Shown: piece by piece, positions 26,914 through 35,798 of the stretch
Layout: each line of letters starts with the position of its first letter
Numbering within the stretch: the first letter of the stretch is position 1
Source: Poriferisodalis sp965208895
Lineage (GTDB): Bacteria > Actinomycetota > Acidimicrobiia > Acidimicrobiales > Poriferisodalaceae
Direction of reading: 5' to 3'
NCBI RefSeq assembly: GCF_965208895.1
Contig: NZ_OZ242363.1
Location: 2,480,001-2,544,000 of the forward strand
DNA: 64,000 nt
The notes under the pieces: model-generated
Database searches by the model: none
What the model was told of the DNA's origin: nothing
The model's input: only the letters and a program-made list of their open reading frames with translations
Made by a program: the position numbers and the translations under genes

Positions 26914-29364
26914 TCAACGCGCCCAGTGCAGCAGGCCGACCGGTGCGAACGTGGCGAGATCGACCGTCTGCAGGCCCTTCGCCGAAGCGAGGTAGAGGCG
27001 ATCGCCCACCACGGCGGTGGAAGTGATCTGCGCTTCCCAGTCCTGGTCGTACCAGCAGTAGCGCTCCAGCGACCCGGCTTCCTCGGTGCCGTCGGGGCGG
27101 ATGACAATCTCGCGGTGCTCATTGCAGCGGCGTGTCGGCTCATCGGCATGGCTCAGCCGCGCCAGTTCGGCGAGCTGCCGCTGCGAGGTGCTGAGTGCCA
27201 CCGCGCCCATCAGCGGCGACGCCGACGGCGCGGCGGCGTCATCGCCGTCGAGGTACTGGATCACCGGCATCACCATCAGCTCCGACGGCGGCCAGTACAA
27301 GAACTGCAGCGCATCGAACTCGACGTTGCTGTGCGCCCCGGCCAGCGTCCACTGGTCGATTCGCTGGGGCGAGTCGAGGTCGCCGATGTCGAACAGCGAC
27401 ACCTGCGAGCCCTGCGTGACGCCGTCGAGGTCGGCCTCTTGGCCGACGCCCAGCAACAGATCTTCGGCGACAGGATGCAGGTATGCCGAATAGCCGGTGA
27501 TCTTCAGCTCACCGCGCACATCGGGTGCAGCCGGATCGCTCAAGTCGATCAGGTACAGCGGATCGACCTGGCGAAACGTCACGACCGCAGCGACGTCGCC
27601 GAGGTAGCGAACGGCGTAGATGCGTTCGCCCACGCCAAGACCGCCGATCTGGCCGACCTGCGACAGCGCACCGTCGTCGGCGTCGAGCACGGTCAGGAGG
27701 CTCTCTGACGACAGGTCGTCACCGAAGAACCAAGGCGGCGACACCGTGGTGGCGATGCGCAGGTAGCCGTCGTGCTCGGACATCGAGTACTGGTTCAGCA
27801 GTATTCCCGGCACCGAGGCGGTCGTGACGTAGCCGGCGGCGTCGCCAAGGCTGCTGATCTCGAACTGATGCACCTCGGTGACGGTCTGGGGCGTTTCGGC
27901 GCCATCGGAGGCGCCTGCGTCGAATTCCTGCCAGCGGCGCAGGTCGTCCCAGCGCGTGGTGCTCACATACAGGTGCTCCGACGAGGCGTATATGTCGCGT
28001 CCGCCGGCCAGGATCGAGGTGGCCTCCACCGAGCCGGCGAGCCCCCCGTCGCCCGCGCCGAGATCGACGGAGGTGACCGTCAGCGTGCCCGGTCCGCCGT
28101 AATGGGCCGGCGCGAACGTGCGCTCACACGAGCCGAGCTGCCCGCCGGCGGTCACGTTGCCAGCGGCGTCGGCGAGCTGGTATCGCGGCAGCCAGTGCTC
28201 CACGCCGGTGGATGCCACCAAACGCCTGTTGGCCGCAGCGGCTCGGCTGAGCTCTGCGGGCGTGTCGCGCTGGGGGATCACCCAGTCGATACGCCGGGGA
28301 TGCGTCGCGGTGACGACATGAATCACTCCGTCGATCATCCGCCCGCCGACGAGGTCGCCTTCGAGCGTGAGGCGCCGCACGATCCGCGGATCGCCCTCGG
28401 TGAGCTCGATCTCGACCAGCTCAGTCGTGGGACCCCAGTCATCGCCAGGCCACAGCGGCTCGCCGTCGTCATCATCCGAGCGGCCGATGACGGGGAATGG
28501 CAACGGCGAGTCCCAGCGTCGGACGAAGGCCACCACCCGGTCGCCGTGCAACAGCAGCTGCGCGGGCCACGTCGCGTCGAGGGTCAGCGAGCCGATTCGG
28601 CGCGGCGTCGTGGCTGACACGTCCACGACCTGCACCGTGTCGCGCACTGTCAGCACCATCCGGCGCCCGTCGGTCTTGACGCTGTCGGGCTCGTCGATCC
28701 CGGCTTCTTGGAGATTGCTCGTGCTGTAGTCCTCCCCGGCCAGCAGCGGAACGTCGCCGCCGGCACCCGCAGCCGCCGGGAAGGGTCCCGCTTCGTCCAT
28801 GTCCGCGACAGCGTCATCGGCGAAGCCGAACGGCCCGAATCCTCCTCCGAAGCCGGTCTCAAAGCCCCACGGTCCTGCTGCTGCGGCTGCATGGGTGTGT
28901 ACGTAGTCGAGCAAGGCTGCGCATTCGTCGAACGAGTGCAGCGCTGCGGTTTCGACGCCGCTCACGGGAGCGTCGTCGCCTGCGGGGGCCGCACTGTCTC
29001 GCGACGAACCGTTATGCGCCGACGTGTCCTGCGCCGCGGCACCGTCACCGTCCTCGATCTCAGCCGACGAGGTGTCGAGGTCGGCCCCGGTACCGGTCGT
29101 GTCCGACTCGTCGCCGCCGGTGTCGGCCTCCGACATGCCATTTGCGGACGCGTCCGGCTCGCCGGACTCATCGGCGGAGGCGGTGTCGGTGTCGGGTGCG
29201 CCGGTGGTGGCTGCGGGCTGCGACGGATCCGACCGCGATCGGTCGGCGCTGTCGTCGGCGTCGCTCGCGCAGGCCGCGGCCAGCAGACCTACGCCAGCCA
29301 GCACTGCGAGCAGGCGCCGCTTCGTGGCGAACTCGGATCTGGTGTGTTTGGGTGCTTCGGTCAT
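26914..29364 (-). CDS. Secreted beta-propeller-domain lipoprotein (copy 2)
   Basis: An 816-aa paralogue of the protein at 13793-16246. The N terminus (TKRRLLAVLAGVGLLAAAC) is a lipoprotein signal with its lipobox cysteine. An acidic Ser/Asp/Thr-rich linker follows, then the beta-propeller-like region, which shares long stretches with copy 1 (GGLGVGERIYAVRYLGDVAA, the DPLYL block and GYSAYLHPVAEDLLLGVGQEA). I start at ATG 29364 because residues before it are not conserved and upstream starts give an implausible N terminus; 29382 is a second option. The two copies bracket tauE-vapBC, aroC, the PAC2 gene and the giant protease on the same strand. The function is unknown. Confidence 0.87.
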   Translation of the reverse strand: MTEAPKHTRSEFATKRRLLAVLAGVGLLAAACASDADDSADRSRSDPSQPAATTGAPDTDTASADESGEPDASANGMSEADTGGDESDTTGTGADLDTSSAEIEDGDGAAAQDTSAHNGSSRDSAAPAGDDAPVSGVETAALHSFDECAALLDYVHTHAAAAAGPWGFETGFGGGFGPFGFADDAVADMDEAGPFPAAAGAGGDVPLLAGEDYSTSNLQEAGIDEPDSVKTDGRRMVLTVRDTVQVVDVSATTPRRIGSLTLDATWPAQLLLHGDRVVAFVRRWDSPLPFPVIGRSDDDDGEPLWPGDDWGPTTELVEIELTEGDPRIVRRLTLEGDLVGGRMIDGVIHVVTATHPRRIDWVIPQRDTPAELSRAAAANRRLVASTGVEHWLPRYQLADAAGNVTAGGQLGSCERTFAPAHYGGPGTLTVTSVDLGAGDGGLAGSVEATSILAGGRDIYASSEHLYVSTTRWDDLRRWQEFDAGASDGAETPQTVTEVHQFEISSLGDAAGYVTTASVPGILLNQYSMSEHDGYLRIATTVSPPWFFGDDLSSESLLTVLDADDGALSQVGQIGGLGVGERIYAVRYLGDVAAVVTFRQVDPLYLIDLSDPAAPDVRGELKITGYSAYLHPVAEDLLLGVGQEADLDGVTQGSQVSLFDIGDLDSPQRIDQWTLAGAHSNVEFDALQFLYWPPSELMVMPVIQYLDGDDAAAPSASPLMGAVALSTSQRQLAELARLSHADEPTRRCNEHREIVIRPDGTEEAGSLERYCWYDQDWEAQITSTAVVGDRLYLASAKGLQTVDLATFAPVGLLHWAR

Positions 29365-29458
29365 CAACTCACACGACGCCATGTGCAGCCCCGCCGTTCC
29401 ACACGCGATGTTACGTTGAGATGACGATTCCCACAGGACAGCGCAGCCGGCTTGCGCT

Positions 29459-29581
29459 CTACGCCAGCCCGCCCGGGAACTCGCGGCCAGCCGGTGGCGG
29501 CGGTATGGGAGCAATGGCCATCTGGGCCCGGACGAGCACGGCATCGACGAGACCGGTGAATTGGGCCGGTCTGGCGCTCAC
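29459..29581 (-). CDS. Small ORF overlapping the wHTH-nucleotidyltransferase gene
   Basis: A 40-codon ORF whose GTG start (29581) overlaps the stop of the upstream gene as GTGA, ending at TAG 29459-29461. MNT-type nucleotidyltransferases are normally followed by a HEPN-domain gene; this product (FTGLVDAVLVRAQMAIA, then Pro-rich) could be the remains of one, but homology is not demonstrable by eye. The rest of 29365-29577 shows nothing else. Confidence 0.25.
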   Translation of the reverse strand: MSARPAQFTGLVDAVLVRAQMAIAPIPPPPAGREFPGGLA

Positions 29582-30162
29582 GCGCTGCACTCCGCGGCGC
29601 CGAAGACCGGCACGCAGCGCTCGCGAAGCAGCGGGAGCTGCTCATTGGCAGGTTCAAGGACGAGCTGATCGACGGCCAGACCGGTCTCAGCCTCGATCGC
29701 CGCCCGCTGGGAAGCCAGGCTGAACCGAGTATGAGTCGGGCTCACGACAACCAGATCAAGGTCGCGCGGCGGATCGCCCGCTTCCCCGTGGAACCGTGCC
29801 GCCCACGACCCGTGAATGAAGACGTCGTCGATTCCTGCCACGTTCTCATAGACAGCCCGAACAATATGAGGGACCCCGGCCGCATATGCAACGATTTGAC
29901 GGAGCGCGCCCGCGAAGGGCGTGGGCGCCGGGTGGATGAGCTTGGCTTTGCCAACCTGTTCGTACTCCACCATGCCGGCGTCGGCCAGCCGGCCGAGTTC
30001 TCGGGCTACGGTCGGCTGAGCCACACCCAAGCGCCTGGCGAGTTCGCGGCCGCTAGCCGGCGGGTTGAAGAACACCTCGGCGAGGAGTCGCACCTGGGTG
30101 CTGGACCTGAAGATCGGAAGCAGAGCGGGCGCGGCGGCAGGCACGCATACAAATATACGCAT
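29578..30162 (-). CDS. Winged-helix protein fused to MNT-type nucleotidyltransferase
   Basis: A 194-aa protein. Residues ~18-75 form an ArsR/MarR-like winged helix (STQVRLLAEVFFNPPASGRE, then LARRLGVAQPTVARELGRL). Residues ~110-190 form a minimal nucleotidyltransferase domain with the signature GSWAARFHGEAGDPPRDLDLVVV, i.e. GS...DxD. The architecture matches transcriptional regulators fused to MNT/AbiEii-like transferases, several of which are antitoxins that modify a HEPN toxin. No intact HEPN gene follows. It sits divergent to the small membrane protein at 30259. Confidence 0.75.
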   Translation of the reverse strand: MRIFVCVPAAAPALLPIFRSSTQVRLLAEVFFNPPASGRELARRLGVAQPTVARELGRLADAGMVEYEQVGKAKLIHPAPTPFAGALRQIVAYAAGVPHIVRAVYENVAGIDDVFIHGSWAARFHGEAGDPPRDLDLVVVSPTHTRFSLASQRAAIEAETGLAVDQLVLEPANEQLPLLRERCVPVFGAAECSA

Positions 30163-30258
30163 TCTTAGTCATATGAACAACAACCTGTGCATCGACGGGG
30201 CCATGCAGCGGCACTGGCGGTCATGGCATTCCGTTGCGACTAGATCGGTATTGAAGCA

Positions 30259-30570
30259 ATGCTCGTGATACTCGCCTATCTGGGCGCCGTGACGGCGACT
30301 GTCGGTCTAGCCGTCTTCGCGACGCGGTTCTTGCTGCGATGCTGGAGGAACGCCACGCCCGTCAGCCGGGCTGCCGGAGTGGCCGCCGGCGCTGTCGGTG
30401 TGTGCACTGTCGTGTTTGGCACTGTTGTCAGGCACAATCCTTGGGAAGCGGCCTTGGCACCTGCAGGGATACTGATGTCGAGCGGGCAAGTGATATGGCT
30501 CGCATCCTGGATCGAGCGCTGGATCGAGCGGCGACGACACCGAGTCGGACGAAACTCCCGGATGGCCTAA
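30259..30570 (+). CDS. Small predicted membrane protein
   Basis: A 103-aa protein with two or three hydrophobic segments (LVILAYLGAVTATVGLAVFA, then AAGVAAGAVGVCTVVFGTVV and a weaker one) and a basic C terminus (ERRRHRVGRNSR). No family recognised. ATG 30259 has no clear ribosome site. Its stop overlaps the stop of the convergent acyl-CoA dehydrogenase gene by 4 bp. It could be a spurious frame, but its hydrophobic pattern is protein-like. Confidence 0.5.
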   Translation: MLVILAYLGAVTATVGLAVFATRFLLRCWRNATPVSRAAGVAAGAVGVCTVVFGTVVRHNPWEAALAPAGILMSSGQVIWLASWIERWIERRRHRVGRNSRMA

Positions 30571-31784
30571 TCCGAGTCGGCGGGTTCGTCGTAGAGGCCG
30601 TTGCGGCCGAGGCGCACCAGGAGCTCCTCGGTGCTCCAGGGCAGCATGGTGGCTCCGCAACGGGCGTCGCGGTAGTGCTGTTCGAGCCGGCCGGGCCGCA
30701 GCAGCGACCGGCCGCCGCAGGTGCGCAGTGCGAGCGAGGCCATCTCGGGGGCGCTCTCCATCGTGGTCACGGTGGCCACGTGGGCGCGCCGCAGCTGTTC
30801 GGGATCGGGGTCGGCGCCGATCTCGCTGAGCACCCGGTAGGTGAGGGACTGTGCACGGTCGTAGATGAGCTGCAGCTGCGCCCAGCCGGTCTGCTTGATC
30901 GGATGGTCGCGCGATGCCTTCACGCCGGACTCGCCGCGCAGGTACGTGCGGGTGGCGTCGAGGATGGCGCGCATCAGCCCGAGGTAGCTGAACGTCAGGC
31001 TCATGTAGAACTGCGGGAAGCGAGACACCATTGCGTTGAACATGCCCGGCGGCAGCACCTCATTGCGGGCGGGCACGAACACGTTGTCCATCACCAGGGT
31101 GCGGGAGTCGGTGCCGCGCATGCCGATCGGGTCCCAGTCGCCGACAATCTCGGCACCGTCGCCGTCGGCCGGCACGCCGAGCAGGCGGATGCGCGGATCG
31201 CCCTCCACGAGCGCCAGCACGTTGTGCACGTGAGCGGCACCGCTCAGCGAGGCGAAGATCTTCCGGCCTGTGACGCGATAACCGCCTTCGGTGGGTACCG
31301 CGACGGTGCTGAAGCCCGATCGGGCCCCCGGTGCCTGGCCCTCGGAGAACGGCTGGGAATGGATGACGCGGCCGCGGACCATTCCTTCCCACAGGTGCGG
31401 GCGGGTGTTCTCCAGGTGCGCGGCCATGGCTCCGTCAGGATCCTGCTCACGTCCGCGCTCGCCGGCCAGCAATGCTTCGGCGATCGGCCCGCACAGCAGC
31501 GCCGTGGCCGTGTGCATGTTGAACGTCAAGGCCGTGGTGGCGCAGTGGCGTCCCATCTCCTCGGCCACGAGGGCATAGCCCACGAAATCTGCGCCCAGCC
31601 CGCCGGCCTCTTTGGGAACGCAGAGCCCCAAGAACCCCGTGTCGGCCAGGTCAGCCCAGTTCTCATGGGGGAAGCTGGCATCGCGGTCGTATTTCGGGGC
31701 GCGCTCAGCAAATGCAGGCCCCAGCTCCGCCATCTTGGCCACCAGCTCGGCTCGTTCGGGCGTCAGCACCGGTTCGTTCATCAC
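30567..31784 (-). CDS. Acyl-CoA dehydrogenase family protein
   Basis: A 405-aa flavoprotein with the N-terminal helical domain (GFLGLCVPKEAGGLGADFVGYAL in two parts), a middle beta domain (GRKIFASLSGAAHV, then DWDPIGMRGTDSRTLVMD) and a C-terminal helical domain ending in YRDARCGATMLPWSTEELLVRLG. The typical catalytic Glu motif of short-chain enzymes is not obvious; the C terminus is closer to the divergent acyl-CoA dehydrogenase/flavin-monooxygenase-like group. The substrate cannot be named. It is followed on the same strand by nothing close; hyuAB lies 64 bp upstream and may share a transcript. Confidence 0.82.
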   Translation of the reverse strand: MMNEPVLTPERAELVAKMAELGPAFAERAPKYDRDASFPHENWADLADTGFLGLCVPKEAGGLGADFVGYALVAEEMGRHCATTALTFNMHTATALLCGPIAEALLAGERGREQDPDGAMAAHLENTRPHLWEGMVRGRVIHSQPFSEGQAPGARSGFSTVAVPTEGGYRVTGRKIFASLSGAAHVHNVLALVEGDPRIRLLGVPADGDGAEIVGDWDPIGMRGTDSRTLVMDNVFVPARNEVLPPGMFNAMVSRFPQFYMSLTFSYLGLMRAILDATRTYLRGESGVKASRDHPIKQTGWAQLQLIYDRAQSLTYRVLSEIGADPDPEQLRRAHVATVTTMESAPEMASLALRTCGGRSLLRPGRLEQHYRDARCGATMLPWSTEELLVRLGRNGLYDEPADSD

Positions 31785-31848
31785 TCACACCATTCCCTTG
31801 GTTGTTGACCTGTCGGTGCCCGATGCTCTCGGCTCTTGTTTGCCCATC

Positions 31849-34800
31849 TCATGTGGCAGGCTCACGGGCCGCTTCGGTCATGGCTTCGTCATGCGGCTCG
31901 GCTTCGGGCGCGCCGTATCCGCCTCCGCCGGGCGTGTGGATCTCCATCACGTCGCCTGCGGCAACCTCCACTCGGGCGCACCCAGCCAGCTCGGTCACCG
32001 TGCCGTCGGCGCGTTCGAGCAGATTGCGACCCAGCGCCCCGGCTTCGCCCCCGGCCACACCGAACGGGACGATCCGGCGGCGACTCGACAGCAGGTTCGC
32101 CGTCATCGCCTCGCCGAAGCGCAGACGTCGCACCACGCCGTCGCCCCCGCGATTCGCACCCCGCCCGCCGGACCCCCGGCGCACCTCGAACCGCTCCAGC
32201 AGCACCGGATGGCGCTGCTCGAGGATCTCGGGATCGGTGAGCCGGGTGTTGGTCATGTGGGTGTGCACCGCGTCGGCACCCCGGCGGCGAGCGGTAGCAC
32301 CCGCTCCCCCGCAGATGGTCTCGTAGTACTGGTGGCGGTCGTTGCCCCAGATGAAGTTGTTCATGGTGCCCTGCGACGCCGCCACCACGCCGAGGGCGCC
32401 GAACAGCGCATCGGTGATCTGCTGGGAGGTCTCCACGTTGCCGGCGATGACCGCGGCCGGGGGATGGGGCGACAGCATCGAAGGATCGGGCACCACAAGC
32501 TCCAGCGGCCGCAAGCAGCCTGCGTTGAGCGGGATGGCATCGTCGACCATGCAGCGGAACACGTACAGCACCGCGGAACGGCACACCGCCACCGGGGCGT
32601 TGAAGTTGCCAGGGTGCTGGCCGCTGGTGCCGGTGAAGTCGACCACCGCACTGCGATTCGCAGAGTCCACCGAAATGCGGACGCAGATGACACTGCCGTC
32701 GTCGAGCTCGGCCCGGTAGCTGCCCCGGAAGTTGTCATTGCTGCCGAGCGCATCGATGACCCGCCGCACCATCTCCTCGGCGTTGTCGGCGACATGGCCC
32801 ATGTAGGCATGGACTACTTCGAGGCCGTAGTAGTCCACGATGCGCGCCAGCTCGGCGGCGCCGCGCTCGCAGGCGGCGACCTGGGCGCGCAGGTCGGCGA
32901 CGTTCTGGTCGGGGTTGCGGGCCGGCCACGGGCCGCTGGCAAGCACCTCGCGCACTGTCTCTTCGAGGAATCGGCCCTCGGCCACGATCTGCAGGTTGTC
33001 GAGGACGAGCCCCTCCTCGTCGATCGTGGTGGAGTCGGCCGGCGCCGAGCCCGGCACGCAGCCGCCGATGTCGGCGTGGTGGCCGCGGGATGCCACATAG
33101 AAGATGCGCTCGGTGCCCGATGCGTCGAAGACGGGCCGCACGACGGTCACGTCCGGCAGATGCGTGCCGCCGTTGTAGGGGTTGTTGAGCACGAAGACGT
33201 CGCCGGCCAGCATGGCTGGGTTCTGGGTGATCACCGTGCGGATCGATTCGCTCATCGAGCCGAGATGCACCGGCAAGTGCGGGGCGTTGGCCACCAGCCG
33301 GCCTTCGAGATCGAACAGCGCGCAGCTGAAATCGCGCCGTTCCTTGATGTTCACCGATACGGCCGTGTGCTCGAGCACGACACCCATCTGCTCGGCGATG
33401 TTCATGAACAGGTTGTTGAAGATCTCGAGCTGCACCGGGTCGACCGTGGTGCCGATGGCAACGCTCGACGGCCGTGCCGTGACACGTTCGAGCACGAGGT
33501 CGCCGCGGTCGGTGATCGTGCCCTGCCAACCCGGCTCGATCACCGTGGTGGCGTTGGGCTCGACGACGACCGCCGGGCCCGACACGACGGCACCGGGTGC
33601 CAGCGCTGTGCGATCCCAGAACGGGGTGTCGTAGGGGGCGCAGGTGTGCGGGGAGGGGCCATTGCGCGGTGATCCGTCGCCGAACTGGGCGGCGTCTGCG
33701 CTCATGTAGGTGGTGTGGGTGGCGAGCAGCGCGTCGCTGTCGTCAGCAGGCGGTGTTGCAGGAGGCGGATCGACGGCGCGGCCTCGCGCCTCGATGAGCA
33801 GCGCATCGACCACCAGCGCCGTTGCAGAGTTCGCCGATCCGGGCGGGCTGAAGCCGAACCTCGTGCGGTGTGCAGCTGCGAACGCCGCGGCCACCTCGTC
33901 GGCTGTGCTGAATGACCCCGCCGCCATGGCGGCCGTGCCCGACGACGCCGCCCCCACGGCGGCCGTGCCCGACGACGCCGCCCCCACGGCGGCCGTGCCC
34001 AGCGGCACCTCGAGCGAGGTGTCCGAGCCTCGGTACCGGACGGCGAGACGTCCGGTCACCTCGATCCGTTCGGGGGGCACACCTGCAGCGGCCACCGCGT
34101 CGGCGGCGGCGGGGCGTGCAGCAGCAAGTCGACGGTGCAGATCATCGATGAGCGCCTCGTCGAGGGGGGCTTCGACAGGCTCGGCGCGCAAGTCGGTCAC
34201 ATCGGCCAGCCCGATGCCCAGCGCGGAGAGCACCCCGGCGTGCGGGTGGATGAGGATCGTGGTGATGCCGAGCCGATCGGCCACCCGGCACGCATGCTGC
34301 CCGCCTGCTCCGCCGAAGCACACGAGCGTGTAGGCGGTGATGTCGTGACCGCGTTCGGTGCTGATCTTGCGGATCGCGTTGGCCATGTTCTCGGCTGCGA
34401 TCTCGCCGTAGCCGAACGCCACCTCGGCGGTGCTGCGCCGCACACCGCTCGACTCCGCAATCGGCTCGGCCAGTTCGGCGATACCGGCGGCGGCGTCGAT
34501 ATCGAGCGGTTCGGTGCCGCTGGCGCCGAACACCGCAGGGAAGTACTCGGGCCGGATCACGCCGAGCACCGCGTTGGCATCGGTGACGGCCAACGGGCCG
34601 CCGTTGCCGTAGCAGGCCGGTCCGGGGTCGGCTCCAGCCGAGTCGGGACCTACCCGCAGGCGGCTGCCGTCGAAGGCCAGCACCGAACCGCCGCCGGCTG
34701 CCACCGTGTGCATATCGATGATCGGGGTACGCACGCGGATGCCCGCGACTTCGGTCTCGTTCGCCCGCTCGAACTCACCGGCGAAGTGCGAGACATCGGT

Positions 34801-35754
34801 CGATGTGCCGCCCATGTCGAATCCGATCAGCCGCTCGAAGCCGGCTGCCTGGGCGGTACGAGCCATACCCACGACACCGCTCGCCGGCCCCGACAGGAGC
34901 GCGTCACGCCCGGTGAAGCGCCGGGCATCGGCCAAGCCGCCGTTGGACTGCATGAACTGCAGCTGCGGATCGTCGCACTGCGCAGCGTTGCCGCTGCCGT
35001 CGCATTCCGCAGCCTTGCCGCTGCCGATCCTCGACGCCACCGCGTCGGCAGTACCGATTCTCGACGCCACCGCGTCGACGTAGCTCCGCAGGATCGGCGA
35101 CAAGTAGGCGTCGGCCACGGTGGTGTCGCCCCGGGGAACCATCTTGACCAGAGGGTCAATCTCATGGCTGACCGAGACCTGGGTGAAGCCGATCTCGCGT
35201 GCAGCGGCGGCCAGCGCGGCCTCGTGGTCGGTGTGGCGATAGCCGTGTACCAGCACGATGGCCACCGCCTCCATGCCGCGCTCACGAGCCGCCTCCATAC
35301 CCGCCGTGGCGGCCGGCAGATCCAGCGGGCACAGCACCGTGCCGTCGGCTGCGACACGCTCGTCGACTTCGAGCACCTCGGCATAGAGCATCTCGGGCAG
35401 GACGATGTCCAGCTTGAACAGGTGCGGGCGGGTCTGGTATCCGATGCGCAGCACGTCGCCGAACCCCGCAGTGGTGACGAACAAAGTCGGCACGCCGCGG
35501 CGCTGCAGCAGCGCGTTGGTGGCCACCGTGGTTCCCATCTTCACGGAGCGGATCCGTTCAGGCGGCAGCGGCTCATTCCGTGGCACATCCAGCAGGTCCG
35601 CGATGGCGGTCGTAGCGGCATCGTCGTAACGGCGCGGGTCCTCGCTGAGCAGCTTGTGCGTGACGAGGCTGCCGTCGGGCCGGCGAGCGACGACGTCGGT
35701 GAACGTGCCTCCGCGGTCGACCCAGAAATCCCAAGCGCCCGCCACGGTCTCCAT
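31849..35754 (-). CDS. Fused hydantoinase/oxoprolinase (HyuA-HyuB), 5-oxoprolinase-like
   Basis: A 1,301-aa ATP-dependent amidohydrolase in which HyuA (about 1-690) and HyuB (about 760-1285) are one chain, the layout of 5-oxoprolinase. HyuA begins FWVDRGGTFTDVV, typical of the ASKHA-fold nucleotide-binding start, and contains FMQSNGGLADARRF and GFDMGGTSTDVSHF. HyuB contains EIFNNLFMNIAEQMGVVLEHTA in two parts and GGTHLPDVTVVRP. The family hydrolyses 5-oxoproline, hydantoins or related lactams. Short tandem insertions lie in HyuA at 33931-34000 and 35024-35083. Substrate undetermined. Confidence 0.88.
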   Translation of the reverse strand: METVAGAWDFWVDRGGTFTDVVARRPDGSLVTHKLLSEDPRRYDDAATTAIADLLDVPRNEPLPPERIRSVKMGTTVATNALLQRRGVPTLFVTTAGFGDVLRIGYQTRPHLFKLDIVLPEMLYAEVLEVDERVAADGTVLCPLDLPAATAGMEAARERGMEAVAIVLVHGYRHTDHEAALAAAAREIGFTQVSVSHEIDPLVKMVPRGDTTVADAYLSPILRSYVDAVASRIGTADAVASRIGSGKAAECDGSGNAAQCDDPQLQFMQSNGGLADARRFTGRDALLSGPASGVVGMARTAQAAGFERLIGFDMGGTSTDVSHFAGEFERANETEVAGIRVRTPIIDMHTVAAGGGSVLAFDGSRLRVGPDSAGADPGPACYGNGGPLAVTDANAVLGVIRPEYFPAVFGASGTEPLDIDAAAGIAELAEPIAESSGVRRSTAEVAFGYGEIAAENMANAIRKISTERGHDITAYTLVCFGGAGGQHACRVADRLGITTILIHPHAGVLSALGIGLADVTDLRAEPVEAPLDEALIDDLHRRLAAARPAAADAVAAAGVPPERIEVTGRLAVRYRGSDTSLEVPLGTAAVGAASSGTAAVGAASSGTAAMAAGSFSTADEVAAAFAAAHRTRFGFSPPGSANSATALVVDALLIEARGRAVDPPPATPPADDSDALLATHTTYMSADAAQFGDGSPRNGPSPHTCAPYDTPFWDRTALAPGAVVSGPAVVVEPNATTVIEPGWQGTITDRGDLVLERVTARPSSVAIGTTVDPVQLEIFNNLFMNIAEQMGVVLEHTAVSVNIKERRDFSCALFDLEGRLVANAPHLPVHLGSMSESIRTVITQNPAMLAGDVFVLNNPYNGGTHLPDVTVVRPVFDASGTERIFYVASRGHHADIGGCVPGSAPADSTTIDEEGLVLDNLQIVAEGRFLEETVREVLASGPWPARNPDQNVADLRAQVAACERGAAELARIVDYYGLEVVHAYMGHVADNAEEMVRRVIDALGSNDNFRGSYRAELDDGSVICVRISVDSANRSAVVDFTGTSGQHPGNFNAPVAVCRSAVLYVFRCMVDDAIPLNAGCLRPLELVVPDPSMLSPHPPAAVIAGNVETSQQITDALFGALGVVAASQGTMNNFIWGNDRHQYYETICGGAGATARRRGADAVHTHMTNTRLTDPEILEQRHPVLLERFEVRRGSGGRGANRGGDGVVRRLRFGEAMTANLLSSRRRIVPFGVAGGEAGALGRNLLERADGTVTELAGCARVEVAAGDVMEIHTPGGGGYGAPEAEPHDEAMTEAAREPAT
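33931..34000 (-). repeat. 30-bp perfect tandem repeat inside hyuAB
   Basis: Two identical 30-bp units (33931-33960 and 33961-33990) plus the first 10 bp of a third. They encode a decapeptide repeat (AAVGAASSGT), an apparent loop expansion in the HyuA part. Confidence 0.9.
35024..35083 (-). repeat. Second 30-bp tandem repeat inside hyuAB
   Basis: Two ~30-bp units (35024-35053 and 35054-35083) with a few mismatches encode DAVASRIG repeats. Just beside them are 27-bp-spaced TTGCCGCTGCCG copies (about 34988 and 35015). All are in frame, so they lengthen a loop rather than break the gene. Confidence 0.75.
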
Positions 35755-35798
35755 GCCGTGAGCCTAGGTAGATGGCTGTTTGCGGCGCGAACGGAAAC

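Noticed and set aside
20000..30000. CRISPR array or IS element as the cause of the repeats
   Set aside because: Repeats here are coding Calx-beta units, not short regular direct repeats with spacers; no transposase or terminal inverted repeats were seen anywhere in the window.
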